A stretch of 64,000 nt of DNA from UBA2705 sp963977105. Lineage in GTDB: Bacteria > Pseudomonadota > Alphaproteobacteria > Micavibrionales > Micavibrionaceae. Positions 63,885-64,000 of the stretch are shown here, one piece after another. The DNA lies in assembly GCA_963977105.1 (NCBI GenBank), contig CAXBNI010000002.1, forward strand, positions 285,030 through 349,029. Direction: 5' to 3'. The notes under the pieces were generated by a model that had not been told where the DNA came from, did not search any database, and saw nothing but the letters and a program-made list of their open reading frames with translations. How positions within the stretch are numbered: the stretch's first letter is position 1; every line of letters starts with the position of its first letter. The position numbers and the translations under genes were made by a program.

Positions 63885-64000
63885 AATCTATCTCCTCAAT
63901 ATGAATATGTTTGTAGTATATACGCTACGACAAGTCAACAGTTATGACAAGTTCCACCTTCAAATTTAAACAGCATATTAAAATTTAGATACAAAAAAAC

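Overview
This window looks like chromosomal DNA of a free-living or host-associated Gram-negative alphaproteobacterium with moderate GC content. The evidence for this is a GapR (DUF2312) nucleoid protein, an ELM1-family protein, an acetolactate synthase with the alphaproteobacterial form of its ThDP motif, alphaproteobacterial-type SerC, and LPS and phospholipid transport genes (LptF/LptG, MlaA/MlaC). I cannot name the genus. I see no phage, insertion sequence, CRISPR array or rRNA. The only RNA gene found is a tRNA-Leu(CAA).

Layout. 1-848 is a truncated ELM1-family gene. 1082-12925 holds four consecutive, diverged DotA/TraY-family genes, large polytopic proteins of type IVB (I-type) secretion systems. 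12989-21712 is a leftward housekeeping block: uppP, an ankyrin-like protein, trxA with a CQPC active site, a 10-TM metal exporter, asnB, holC and pepA. 21878-25831 carries envelope lipid transport genes (lptF-lptG, mlaA, mlaC). 26232-30041 holds an alpha/beta hydrolase, an orphan ABC ATPase and argS. 30216-36110 is an insulated three-gene unit: a consensus-like promoter with a duplicated palindrome, a coiled-coil protein, a two-domain Hsp100-type AAA+ protein with a dead first domain, a membrane protein, and a perfect-stem terminator. After it come a YgaP-like rhodanese, a frameshifted acyltransferase, tRNA-Leu, ilvB-ilvN and a small secreted protein. 40964-43636 runs leftward: gapR, a HAD phosphatase, a PCu(A)C copper chaperone and dapE. 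43709-47428 is a leftward cluster (TcpQ-domain protein, lytic transglycosylase, Pro/Ala-tailed protein, DsbC-like protein) that fits accessory functions of the same type IVB machinery. 47567-64000 is mixed: FIST protein, L,D-transpeptidase, serC and divergent serB, a stand-alone ClpB-D1-like AAA+ protein, an FAD monooxygenase, putA, xseA, thiN, ung, two more HAD proteins and a few small unknown proteins.

How the genes may work together. The DotA/TraY quartet and the TcpQ/transglycosylase/DsbC cluster both point to a type IVB-like secretion apparatus whose genes are dispersed, so the ankyrin-like protein is a speculative effector candidate. The best candidate for an undescribed system is the 30.2-36.1 kb unit. 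Its AAA+ protein keeps a complete second ATPase ring domain but has lost the Walker A lysine of the first, while a separate gene at 52987 encodes just an intact first-domain-like ATPase. The two could be complementary parts of one disaggregase- or unfoldase-like machine acting with the coiled-coil and membrane proteins. That partnership is inference.
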